A stretch of 19,389 nucleotides of DNA from assembly GCA_964561135.1 (NCBI GenBank), contig CAZLOB010000024.1, positions 1 through 19,389 on the forward strand. The letters are read 5' to 3'. Of the stretch, positions 1-6,831 are shown piece after piece; the stretch's first letter is position 1, and every line of letters begins with the position of its first letter. Below the pieces are notes generated by a model, which worked only from the letters and a program-made list of their open reading frames with translations, did not search any database and was not told the origin of the DNA. The DNA comes from JANXDG01 sp964561135. Lineage in GTDB: Bacteria > Elusimicrobiota > Endomicrobiia > DTEH01. The position numbers and the translations under genes are program-made.

Positions 1-543
1 TTTTTTTCTTTTTTGTCCAGGAAAGAAAAAAAATTCAAATAGTATTGTCAATAGGAAACAAACAAAAATTATTATAAACGGTACAAAAATATAACTTGTA
101 TCCGGTATTAAAACTAAACTCAATATCCCTGCTAAAAAACTTCCTATAGTCCATATAGTAGAGACAACCCAATGCAACAATAAATATCCTTTCCCACCAG
201 AATAAAACATCGTTAATGGTTTTTTAACAAGTAATAATATAAAATTTAACAAAAACAAAGAAAAGTAAAATATAAAACCTATATATGGAAAAATATGTTC
301 ATAACCAAATAAATAAAGAGATAAAACTGCTAAATTAACAAAAAACATCAAAACAGTAGTAGGCGTTATCCTACCTATACTTTTTTCTATAAATAACAAA
401 AAACAATATATTAAAGCAGAAGAAAAAATTGAAAAGTTTAAAGGAAAAAACAAAAAAAGTATTATAATTATTAAAAATACTGGAAATTCAAAAAATGGTA
501 TTACATCTTTTATTATTTCTATATCTTTTTTGTTTATTACCAT
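1..543 (-). CDS. Partial multi-spanning membrane protein, unrecognised (3' end cut by window edge)
   Basis: An open frame starts at the ATG at 543 and runs without a stop to base 1, giving 181 residues; the C-terminus lies outside the window. After a short charged N-terminus with KKDIE it is strongly hydrophobic, with about five or six predicted membrane segments at roughly residues 16-40, 42-55, 62-80, 84-104, 121-141 and 145-170. Short basic loops (EKSIGR, VKKP, SGGKG) separate some of them, and the segment near residues 118-140 is rich in Trp, Gly and Leu. I do not recognise the family. The start is 23 bases beyond the stop of the ketosynthase-like gene, so the two are probably co-transcribed. 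No strong Shine-Dalgarno sequence is visible. That the frame is coding is fairly secure from its length and hydrophobic periodicity. The function is unknown; a role with the ketosynthase homologue in lipid or polyketide chemistry would be guesswork. Confidence 0.7.
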   Translation of the reverse strand, partial: MVINKKDIEIIKDVIPFFEFPVFLIIIILFLFFPLNFSIFSSALIYCFLLFIEKSIGRITPTTVLMFFVNLAVLSLYLFGYEHIFPYIGFIFYFSLFLLNFILLLVKKPLTMFYSGGKGYLLLHWVVSTIWTIGSFLAGILSLVLIPDTSYIFVPFIIIFVCFLLTILFEFFFFPGQKRKK

Positions 544-566
544 ATTTTTACCAAAAACTTAAATTT

Positions 567-1796
567 TTAACATTTTTTTAACACAACAGAACTATAAAAC
601 CCATCCCAGAAACAATCTGTTATCAGTAAATAATTTATATTTTTAGAGATAAAGTTGTTTTTAACAACATTTAAATCACATTCTGGATCGTAATACACAT
701 AATTCAATGTCGGTGGTATCAACTCATTTTTTATTGCTAAACATCCAATAATAATGTTAAAAAATAAATCTACTGACGATAAAGTACCAGTTGCTCCTTT
801 TATACTGCTAACTAAACAATTATCTGCGTATTTACCTAACGCATTTCTGATACCTTTTGCTTCTATAACATCTAAATCTTTTAAAGATGCTGCAGAAGAT
901 AAAGTACAATCTATTTCTTTAGGTTCAATACTTGCATCTTCTATTGATTTATTAATAACATAAGTAAGAAACTTCCCAGATGGTTCACATTCGTTTAATT
1001 TATATCCATCACTACATACTGAAACACCACTAATTTCTCCGTATATATTAACATCCCTTACTTTAGCTGTATCATATTTTTCTATAAGCACGAACGCTGC
1101 TCCTTCTGAAAGAACAAAACCATTTCGTGTTTTATCAAACGGTCGTGAGCCTTCAGGATAGTTGTCAGAAGGTGATAAAACTCCAAGATAATAATAAGTT
1201 TCTCTTACTAATTGACTAATTTCTTCTGCAGCACCTACCAAAGCATAATCAATTATACCTAAATTTAAAAAGTTAATAGCTTGAAGAATTATACTACCAA
1301 CTCCTCCGTTACACATAGGAACAGCTATACAAGGTCCGTATATACCTAATTTAATACTTAACAAACTAGCAGGTGCGTTAAACACTGTTTCTGAAAACAA
1401 AAGAGGATCTACAGAATCAGGACCATTAGTAAACAACTTATAGTTTATTTCTTCAATAGCATTTATTGCTCCTTGAGAAGTAGTAAAAAAAATTCCTATA
1501 CGATGTGAACAATCTTTTGTAAGTTTAATTTTTGCATCTTGTAGACACAAGATTCCTGCAGCTAAAGTTAATTGAGAAATAAAAGTTGTTCTCAAAGAAC
1601 GACCATCAACTAATACTTTTTTTAGAATTACAGGGTCAATTTCACCACATAATTTTGATGGAATACTATTAGTTTTTATTTTACTTGTTTCTTTTAGCCA
1701 ACTTTCACCTTTTACTATTTTATCAAAAACAGAATCTTTATCTAACCCAAATGGTGAAACAATACCAATTCCTGTAATAACAATTTTTTCTTTCAT
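567..1796 (-). CDS. Beta-ketoacyl-ACP synthase (FabF/KAS II-like) homologue lacking both catalytic histidines
   Basis: The 409 residues match the usual FabF length (about 410), and the KAS fold is readable throughout: VITGIGIVSPFG at the N-terminus, a nucleophile-elbow segment around GPCIAVPMCNGGVGS with Cys162, then RPFDKTRNGFVLSEGAA at 218-234. FabF-type condensing enzymes join malonyl-ACP to an acyl chain using a Cys-His-His triad. Here the first His motif (normally AHGT) reads SSAASLKDLD, with Ser301 at the His position. The second (normally KSxTGH) reads KGATGT, with Thr338 in place of His, although Lys333 is kept. The C-terminal GFGG loop is also absent. A normal condensation mechanism is therefore unlikely; it may act as a partner subunit, as chain-length factors do, or catalyse transacylation through Cys162. 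It appears to have its own promoter at 1808-1836 and is followed by a membrane protein. The family is clear; the activity is uncertain. Confidence 0.85.
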   Translation of the reverse strand: MKEKIVITGIGIVSPFGLDKDSVFDKIVKGESWLKETSKIKTNSIPSKLCGEIDPVILKKVLVDGRSLRTTFISQLTLAAGILCLQDAKIKLTKDCSHRIGIFFTTSQGAINAIEEINYKLFTNGPDSVDPLLFSETVFNAPASLLSIKLGIYGPCIAVPMCNGGVGSIILQAINFLNLGIIDYALVGAAEEISQLVRETYYYLGVLSPSDNYPEGSRPFDKTRNGFVLSEGAAFVLIEKYDTAKVRDVNIYGEISGVSVCSDGYKLNECEPSGKFLTYVINKSIEDASIEPKEIDCTLSSAASLKDLDVIEAKGIRNALGKYADNCLVSSIKGATGTLSSVDLFFNIIIGCLAIKNELIPPTLNYVYYDPECDLNVVKNNFISKNINYLLITDCFWDGFYSSVVLKKC

Positions 1797-1807
1797 ATTA
1801 TTAGAAT

Positions 1808-1836
1808 CTTTTACAAAAAAATTGTGTAGTTGTCAA
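1808..1836 (-). promoter_or_regulatory. Candidate sigma-70 promoter of the ketosynthase-like gene
   Basis: On the minus strand a perfect TTGACA (1831-1836) is followed after 17 bases by TAAAAG (1808-1813), a weak -10. The predicted start of transcription is only about 5 bases from the ATG at 1796, so the mRNA would be almost leaderless. The -35 sits at the end of one copy of a 32-base direct repeat and resembles the -35 region of the upstream regulator gene. Confidence 0.4.
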
Positions 1837-1863
1837 ACAAAAAAATTTTGAAAATCGGGGACA
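1832..1863. repeat. 32-base direct repeat, copy A (TGTCCCCGATTTT type)
   Basis: On the minus strand this copy starts TGTCCCCGATTTT, continues with an A/T run, and ends in TTTGAC, which supplies most of the -35 hexamer for the ketosynthase-like gene. A second copy of equal length begins 54 bases further on. The GC-rich TCGGGGACA block stands out from the AT-rich background. Confidence 0.7.
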
Positions 1864-1885
1864 GTTGAGAAGATAAAAACAGATC

Positions 1886-1917
1886 GTCAAAAAAAATTTT
1901 TTAAAAAATCGGGGACA
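1886..1917. repeat. 32-base direct repeat, copy B
   Basis: The second copy of the 32-base repeat has an identical AAAATCGGGGACA end and an identical GTCAA end, with a few substitutions in the A/T-rich middle. It lies just downstream of the XRE-type gene's stop codon. Tandem placement upstream of a promoter suggests an operator or upstream promoter element, but a mobile-element remnant is also possible. Confidence 0.7.
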
Positions 1918-1938
1918 AAATGATGAATAATAAAACAG

Positions 1939-2418
1939 TTAATATTTTAGAAAAGTAGAATATTTCTTAAGAAGATTTTCAAAATTATTTTCTCTAAGAA
2001 TACTCGGGGAGAAATTCATAGCATAAGTTATTTTTGCTACTTCTTTACGTGTTGGGACTTGTTTCCCAGAAATGATAGCACAACACTTCCAATAAGGAAG
2101 CTTACTACGATAAGCCAACTTCTTTAAATGAATCATTTTTATTCTTCGCAAAATATCTAATTTTTTACATATATCTTTTCCCTTTTTTACTATTTTATTT
2201 TTATCCTTGCTAAAACTACGCAAATCATCTATTCTACGAAAATGAACCTTTATTTCTAGAATTTTGCTACATTTATAGACAATTATTGTTGGAGGATTTC
2301 TTTTGCCAAGTTCGTAACGATTATACACAGATTTTGAAACACCTAAAAATTTTGCAAACTTACGTTGAGAAAGTCCAAGTTTTTTCCGTGCTTTTTTAAG
2401 CATTTGAATTATCTTCAT
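1939..2418 (-). CDS. XRE/Cro-CI-type transcriptional regulator with two helix-turn-helix segments
   Basis: Residues 6-57 form a typical HTH_3 domain (LGLSQRKFAKFLGVSKSVYNRYELGKRNP), with the LSQ..FA...GVS...YE.G.R pattern of Cro/CI repressors. A basic linker rich in Lys (about 60-95) leads to a second HTH-like segment at 97-140 (LAYRSKLPYW...ISGKQVPTRKEVAKI) with the same helix spacing, so the 159-residue protein probably contains two DNA-binding domains and no obvious sensor domain. It stands alone between the pabB-pabC fusion and the ketosynthase-like gene. The candidate promoter would leave only about 5 bases before the ATG at 2418, so the in-frame ATG at 2403 (Met6) is a real alternative. 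A 6-1-6 palindrome over its own -35 suggests autoregulation, and a related sequence lies at the ketosynthase promoter. Its ligand and targets are unknown. Confidence 0.8.
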   Translation of the reverse strand: MKIIQMLKKARKKLGLSQRKFAKFLGVSKSVYNRYELGKRNPPTIIVYKCSKILEIKVHFRRIDDLRSFSKDKNKIVKKGKDICKKLDILRRIKMIHLKKLAYRSKLPYWKCCAIISGKQVPTRKEVAKITYAMNFSPSILRENNFENLLKKYSTFLKY

Positions 2419-2430
2419 GGATTAAAGTCA

Positions 2431-2459
2431 AAAATAACAAAAATTATTCTTGTTGTCAA
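2431..2459 (-). promoter_or_regulatory. Candidate promoter of the XRE-type regulator
   Basis: On the minus strand a perfect TTGACA (2454-2459) is separated by 17 bases from TATTTT (2431-2436). Transcription would begin near 2424, very close to the annotated ATG, which favours either a leaderless message or use of the ATG at 2403. Confidence 0.45.
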
Positions 2460-2462
2460 CAA
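2450..2462. promoter_or_regulatory. Palindromic operator candidate over the -35 of the XRE-type gene
   Basis: TTGTTG and CAACAA flank a single central base, giving a perfect 6-1-6 inverted repeat that covers the -35 hexamer. Small XRE-type repressors commonly bind such odd palindromes at their own promoters. A U-run precedes rather than follows it on the minus strand, so it does not look like a terminator for the upstream gene. Confidence 0.4.
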
Positions 2463-2468
2463 AAAAAA

Positions 2469-4406
2469 TCAAATATTTTTCAAACTTATTTTTGCTTCTC
2501 TAATACCAATGACTGCGTTTGTTATAAATATTTTTTCTGCTGAATAAATTTCGTTAATTTTGATTTCCTTTTCTTTAATTTTGTCTTTATTTTTTTCTAT
2601 TAAAAACCTTTTAAACACACCGTTTAACAATCCGGCAGATTTTGGTGGTGTATAATAAAAATTACCTATTTTAAAAAACACATTTGCTCGCGATGTTTCA
2701 GTGATTACTTTGTTTTTATTTACAAACAAAACATCAAAAAAATTTGCTGAATATTTTTTATACTTCTTATTATATAATTTGCGGTTGGTAGTTTTATGGT
2801 ACAAAAAAATACTATTGTCATCAATCTTAGTTTTTGGATCCAAGATAATATCTACAACTTTTTTTGAACAGAATTCGTTTATGTCAAAAACACTTTTCTG
2901 TATCTCAACATCTCCATTTTTTGAAAGTAGCAATCTTATTCTGTATGATTGTTCCACAAGATGTTTTTTTAATCTATACAATTTTTCTAAAATTTTGCTT
3001 TCTTCAAACTTAAAACCAAAATACAACGCTGAATTTTTAAGCCGGTCAAGATGTAAGCTTAACAAAAAATATCCGTTTTCAAAACTTTCTTTTGTTATAT
3101 TTAAATTTAAATCATAAAAATTTTTTATTTCTTTATCAAACTTAGCACAGTATAAAATTGTTTCGATTAACCTAAAGTTTGGAATTTTAGCAATTAAAAA
3201 TTTATATTTAAGTTTACACTCATTATATTCTTTTATTGGATTTGAATCAGCAACTATTCCACTACCTATTCCTAATTCACTTTTACCATTTTTATTTATC
3301 AACAAAGTTCGTATTGCAACATTGAAAACAGCCTCTTTATTAGGTTTTATAAACCCTACTGCGCCTGTATAAACATACCTTGGCTCTTTTTCAACTTCTT
3401 TTATAATTTGCATACTTCTTATTTTTGGTGCACCTGTCACAGAACCTGAAGGAAATAAAGAATAAAATAATTTATAAAATTTTATATATGGATCTATTTT
3501 TGCTTGTATAGTAGATGTCATTTGTAACAATGTTTCGTATTTTTCTATTTCAAAAAGTTTTTTAACTTTTACTTCACCATAAGGTGAGATTTTACCTAAA
3601 TCATTTCTTAAAAGGTCAACAATCATAACATTTTCAGCACGGTTTTTCATACTGTTATACAACTTATTTGCTTGGATTTTATCTTCAAAAATGTCTTTTC
3701 CACGAGCAATTGTTCCCTTCATTGGTTTGACAACAATCAAATCGTTTATTTTTCTAAAAAACATCTCCGGAGAAAAAGAAATAATTGAAAACTCTTTTGT
3801 TTTAATAAACGCACAATAAGATACTTTTTGAGTTTGTTTTAGTTTTTTATATAAACCTAAAATAGAACCTTCAAAATCAAACTTTAGTTTTATCGTATAA
3901 TTTATTTGGTAAGTATCGCCACAAAAAATATAGTTTTTTATTTTCTTTATACACTCTATGTATTCTTTTTTAGAAGTGTTTAGTTGCAAATTTTTTAGTT
4001 TAAATTCTAAATTTTCTTTTGTAAAATTTTTGCTGAAAAATTTTTGTACTAACTCAACTCCTTCCTGAAAAGTATTTGTTTTATGATTGTATACTATAGG
4101 TTTTTCAAAAACATAAAAAAATGCTAAAGGGAAACCAAAGTTAAAGTCAACATTATCTTTATAGTCTAAAAAATATCCTAGTTCGTATGACAAAAACCCT
4201 GCAAGGTAAAAACCTTCTTTGATCTTCTTCTCTAGAAGTTTAAAAAACTCTTTTATATTCTGAGGATCGTCTAAAACAAGTTTTTCTTTTGGTAAGAAAA
4301 AAATATAGGAAAGAAAGTTATCTTCATCAATTTTTAATGTTTCATATATAGCAAATTCTTTTTGAGCAAGAACAATTTTGTTAACAAGTTCCTCAAAATT
4401 ATACAT
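2469..4406 (-). CDS. pabBC: Bifunctional PabB-PabC fusion: aminodeoxychorismate synthase component I plus aminodeoxychorismate lyase-like domain
   Basis: This 645-residue protein would make p-aminobenzoate for folate in the cytosol. Residues 1-140 are the PabB N-terminal region. Residues about 145-405 are the chorismate-binding domain, with KPMKGT (227-232), DLLRNDLG (264-271), SGSVTGAPK (320-328) and GIGSGI...EYNECKLK (379-400, metal-binding Glu393/Glu396). Lys230 matches the catalytic Lys of the PIKGT motif that separates PabB from TrpE (PIAGT). Residues about 440-645 are a class IV PLP aminotransferase domain like PabC, with Lys538 in YHKTTNR as the PLP lysine and the TETSRANVFF segment at 569-578. 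Fusions of this kind are known. The glutaminase subunit PabA is not in the window and must be elsewhere, or ammonia is used. The start codon overlaps the end of thi4 by 8 bases, indicating translational coupling. Assignment is confident. Confidence 0.93.
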   Translation of the reverse strand: MYNFEELVNKIVLAQKEFAIYETLKIDEDNFLSYIFFLPKEKLVLDDPQNIKEFFKLLEKKIKEGFYLAGFLSYELGYFLDYKDNVDFNFGFPLAFFYVFEKPIVYNHKTNTFQEGVELVQKFFSKNFTKENLEFKLKNLQLNTSKKEYIECIKKIKNYIFCGDTYQINYTIKLKFDFEGSILGLYKKLKQTQKVSYCAFIKTKEFSIISFSPEMFFRKINDLIVVKPMKGTIARGKDIFEDKIQANKLYNSMKNRAENVMIVDLLRNDLGKISPYGEVKVKKLFEIEKYETLLQMTSTIQAKIDPYIKFYKLFYSLFPSGSVTGAPKIRSMQIIKEVEKEPRYVYTGAVGFIKPNKEAVFNVAIRTLLINKNGKSELGIGSGIVADSNPIKEYNECKLKYKFLIAKIPNFRLIETILYCAKFDKEIKNFYDLNLNITKESFENGYFLLSLHLDRLKNSALYFGFKFEESKILEKLYRLKKHLVEQSYRIRLLLSKNGDVEIQKSVFDINEFCSKKVVDIILDPKTKIDDNSIFLYHKTTNRKLYNKKYKKYSANFFDVLFVNKNKVITETSRANVFFKIGNFYYTPPKSAGLLNGVFKRFLIEKNKDKIKEKEIKINEIYSAEKIFITNAVIGIREAKISLKNI

Positions 4407-5145
4407 TTTTCAAAATAATCTCAGCTGCTTTTTTACCTGACAAAAACATACCGCCGAATATTGCACCCATCCTCGGAGATCCAAAATAAGCGTTTGCTGC
4501 CATACCACAAACAATAAGTCCTGAAGTTACTTCTTTTGTATTTTCTAAAAGCATTTTTTCTGCAACTTCTGCCCACATTGATTGTTCACCTAAAACTTTT
4601 GTCCAGCCAAGTTTTCTTTCAACAATTTTTGCTACTTCGCAATCATGACCTGTTGCATCAACTACATATTTTGCTAAAATTGCGATCGGGTCAACATGAA
4701 GAGCTGCTTGTTCAACAGCAGTCCAGTTTAAAACAACACCACATATTCTTTTTTCTCTTATCACAACATCTTCAACTGAAAACAAATTAAAAATTTTAAC
4801 ATTTTGTTTTTTTGCTTTATAAGCTAAAGCTGAAATTGTTTCAATACTGTCAGCAACATATAAATCGTCTTTGTAATAAGAATAAGAAATACCAAATTCG
4901 TCTAACATTGGTAAAACTTCTTTTTGAAACACAATTTTGTTAAACATAATACCACCGCCTGGCATACCACCGCCTACCTTAAGATGTTTCTCAAAAACTG
5001 CTACTTTTAGTCCATTTTTTGCTAAATAATAACTACATACAAGCCCGCTCGGTCCCGCACCACAGATTGCTACATCTACTTCAGTATATTCCATAAGTTC
5101 TTTTAAATAACTTTCTATAATTGCTTGTGTAATAATTTTTTCCAT
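4399..5145 (-). CDS. thi4: Thi4-family ADP-thiazole synthase, His-type (sulfide-dependent)
   Basis: Thi4 makes the thiazole moiety of thiamine from NAD and glycine. The 248 residues show the dinucleotide-binding GAGPSGL motif (29-35), a Glu at 52 ending the second beta strand, the GGGMPGGG loop (58-65), VVDATGHD (161-168) and the C-terminal GSPRMGAIFGGMFLSGKKAA (222-241). At the site where yeast Thi4 has its sacrificial cysteine the sequence reads LHVDP, with His150. Methanogen-type enzymes with this His are catalytic and take sulfur from free sulfide, so an anaerobic or sulfide-rich setting is inferred. The start at 5145 is fixed by a strong AAGGAGGT Shine-Dalgarno. The gene overlaps the PabB-PabC start by 8 bases, pairing thiamine and folate synthesis. 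No TPP riboswitch is recognisable in the upstream gap, which holds repeats instead. Assignment is confident. Confidence 0.93.
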   Translation of the reverse strand: MEKIITQAIIESYLKELMEYTEVDVAICGAGPSGLVCSYYLAKNGLKVAVFEKHLKVGGGMPGGGIMFNKIVFQKEVLPMLDEFGISYSYYKDDLYVADSIETISALAYKAKKQNVKIFNLFSVEDVVIREKRICGVVLNWTAVEQAALHVDPIAILAKYVVDATGHDCEVAKIVERKLGWTKVLGEQSMWAEVAEKMLLENTKEVTSGLIVCGMAANAYFGSPRMGAIFGGMFLSGKKAAEIILKNV

Positions 5146-5165
5146 ACAACCTCCTTATTATTGGT

Positions 5166-5188
5166 GCAAGGCTGAAGCCTTGCCCTAC
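5166..5188. repeat. REP-like hairpin, stem GCAAGGC, foot on right
   Basis: A perfect 7-bp stem GCAAGGC/GCCTTGC closes the loop TGAA and is followed by CCTAC. Read on the minus strand this is GTAGG plus a hairpin, the layout of REP elements. It lies between the FAD oxidoreductase gene and thi4. Confidence 0.85.
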
Positions 5189-5259
5189 AAATATAAAAAA
5201 CATAAAATACATTACAAATATAAAAACATAAAATTTGTAGTTTGTATAATATTTCATTT

Positions 5260-5282
5260 GCAAGGCTAAAGCCTTGCCCTAC
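5260..5282. repeat. REP-like hairpin, stem GCAAGGC, foot on right
   Basis: A 7-bp stem GCAAGGC/GCCTTGC closes the loop TAAA and is followed by CCTAC. It has the same orientation as the copy at 5166-5188. Confidence 0.85.
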
Positions 5283-5304
5283 AAGTGAAAAAACAATAAA
5301 CATC

Positions 5305-5327
5305 GTAGGGCAAACCTTTAGGTTTGC
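5305..5327. repeat. REP-like hairpin, stem GCAAACC, foot on left
   Basis: GTAGG is followed by a 7-bp stem GCAAACC/GGTTTGC with loop TTTA. It is opposite in orientation to its neighbours and forms an outward-facing pair with the copy ending at 5377, 14 AT bases away. Confidence 0.85.
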
Positions 5328-5341
5328 ATAATATATCATTT

Positions 5342-5377
5342 GCAAGGCTAAAGTGCAAGGCTAAAGCCTTGCCCTAC
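5342..5377. repeat. REP-like hairpin with duplicated left arm
   Basis: The complete element is at 5355-5377 (stem GCAAGGC/GCCTTGC, loop TAAA, foot CCTAC). It is preceded at 5342-5352 by an extra left arm plus loop, GCAAGGCTAAA, so the left half is present twice. Confidence 0.85.
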
Positions 5378-5400
5378 GTTTTTTTATTTATTTATTTTAT

Positions 5401-6831
5401 TTAAAATTTAAGATACTCTTTTTTTATTATATTGTCAAGATTTAAAATACAATGTGGGTCAAAAGTTTTTTTAATTTTTGCCATTTCTAACACTGCATCT
5501 TTACCATACATTAATTCAAGATATTTATTCTTTAATTTTCCAATACCATGTTCTGCAAAACCGCTCCCACCTAAAGATACAGCTTTTTTTATGCAATCAA
5601 TATATATTCTTTCACAGACAATTTTTTCTTCATCGTTTTTAGGAAACATGTTAAAATGAAGATGATTTTCACCAATATGGCCAAAAATAACCATGGTTAT
5701 ATTTGGATTCTCAAACATTATGTTTTTATAAAAACTAAATAACTCCTCTAACTTACATTCAGGAACTGATGCATCAACTGAAACTTTTGCAGAATTTATC
5801 TTTTTAAAATACGAATTTATTTTTTCAGGAAGTTTATATCTTAGGTTAGCAAGTATTTCATATTCTTTTTTTGAACTTGATAAAACCGTCTCTTTGCAAC
5901 TATACTTTTCAACAATTTCTAACCACCTGTCAAGTTTTTCTTTTTCTGCTTCAATATACAAAGCGATTGTATTTTCAGGAATGAAATTATATTCATCTTT
6001 GATAAACATAAGCGAGTTTTTGTCAAAAAATTCTAAACAGTATATCGCAAGTTCATCTTTTTTTGTTTTTAACTCAGAAACAATCTTTGGTATTTCACTT
6101 CCTTTTTTCTCATCAAAAAACATAAGCATTATAAACCTTTCAGGAAGTTCATCAACTAAAAACACTTCAACTTCTGTAATTATCCCTAAAGTTCCTTCTG
6201 AACCTATTAAAAGATCAATTGCATCCATATTATCTTTTATATAATATCCTGCTGAACATTTTACATTCGGTGTTCTATAAGATGGCAGTTTGATTTTAAA
6301 TTTTCCGTAATCAAGAAAACCATTTTTTTCAAATGTTTCTCCTCTTTTAACTTCTAAAACATCGCCTGTGGTTAACACCATTTTTATTTTTTTAACATAT
6401 TTTCTTGTTGGCCCGAACCTAAAACTATATTCTCCTGAAGCGTTTGTTGCAACATTACCACCGATAAATGCACCTTTCTCAGTAGGAAATGGTGGATAAA
6501 ACAGATTAAATTTTTTTATTTCTTCTAAAAAATTATAAACCACAACACCTGATTGTAAAACAGCTGTTTTATTTTTTACATCAATATCTATTATTTTATT
6601 TAGTTTTTCTGTTGAAAGAACAATACCTCCTTTTGGGATTCTTCCTGCGACAGTACCTGTTCCTGCTGCTGAGATTGTTAAAGGAAGTTTGTTTTTTACT
6701 GCATAATCAACAACTTCAAAAACTTCCTTTTCATCTTCAGGGATAAAAGCTTTTTCTGCAGACCCTTCTTTAAAGTTTGACGAATCTTCAAGGTAAGGGA
6801 AGATTTCCTGTGGAGCAGTTTTTATTATCAT
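5401..6831 (-). CDS. FAD-linked oxidoreductase, GlcD / D-lactate dehydrogenase family
   Basis: The 476 residues have the two-domain layout of this family, which oxidises D-2-hydroxyacids (glycolate, D-lactate and others). The N-terminal FAD_binding_4 domain (about 25-225) shows AAGTGTVAGR (55-64), IGGNVATNASGEYSFRFGPT (123-142, FAD contacts) and GSEGTLGIITE (210-220). The C-terminal oxidase domain (about 230-465) has GHIGENHLH (384-392), with probable active-site or metal histidines, EHGIG (427-431) and FDPHCILN (457-464). No CCG Fe-S domain and no transmembrane segment is present, so the electron acceptor is unknown. The ATG overlaps the stop of the upstream metal permease as ATGA, so the gene is read as the last member of the zinc/manganese ABC operon; this partnership is unusual. 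The substrate cannot be named from sequence. The family is secure. Confidence 0.9.
   Translation of the reverse strand: MIIKTAPQEIFPYLEDSSNFKEGSAEKAFIPEDEKEVFEVVDYAVKNKLPLTISAAGTGTVAGRIPKGGIVLSTEKLNKIIDIDVKNKTAVLQSGVVVYNFLEEIKKFNLFYPPFPTEKGAFIGGNVATNASGEYSFRFGPTRKYVKKIKMVLTTGDVLEVKRGETFEKNGFLDYGKFKIKLPSYRTPNVKCSAGYYIKDNMDAIDLLIGSEGTLGIITEVEVFLVDELPERFIMLMFFDEKKGSEIPKIVSELKTKKDELAIYCLEFFDKNSLMFIKDEYNFIPENTIALYIEAEKEKLDRWLEIVEKYSCKETVLSSSKKEYEILANLRYKLPEKINSYFKKINSAKVSVDASVPECKLEELFSFYKNIMFENPNITMVIFGHIGENHLHFNMFPKNDEEKIVCERIYIDCIKKAVSLGGSGFAEHGIGKLKNKYLELMYGKDAVLEMAKIKKTFDPHCILNLDNIIKKEYLKF

Noticed and set aside
754..963. Plus-strand open frames antisense to the ketosynthase, PabB-PabC, FAD oxidoreductase, ABC and feoB genes
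   Set aside because: They mirror well-supported minus-strand genes, have no recognisable domains, and reflect low stop density opposite AT-rich coding sequence.
2440..2468. Intrinsic terminator between the PabB-PabC gene and the XRE gene
   Set aside because: On the minus strand the U-run comes before, not after, the small palindrome. The palindrome covers a -35 hexamer, so an operator fits better.
5081..5345. Two overlapping minus-strand frames of 60 and 76 codons encoding phrases such as GQGFSLA
   Set aside because: They are translations of the REP-like hairpins in the thi4 upstream gap, overlap the thi4 start, and have no independent support.
5146..5400. TPP riboswitch upstream of thi4
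   Set aside because: I could not find the conserved CUGAGA and related THI-box segments; the gap is accounted for by four hairpin repeats and AT-rich spacers.
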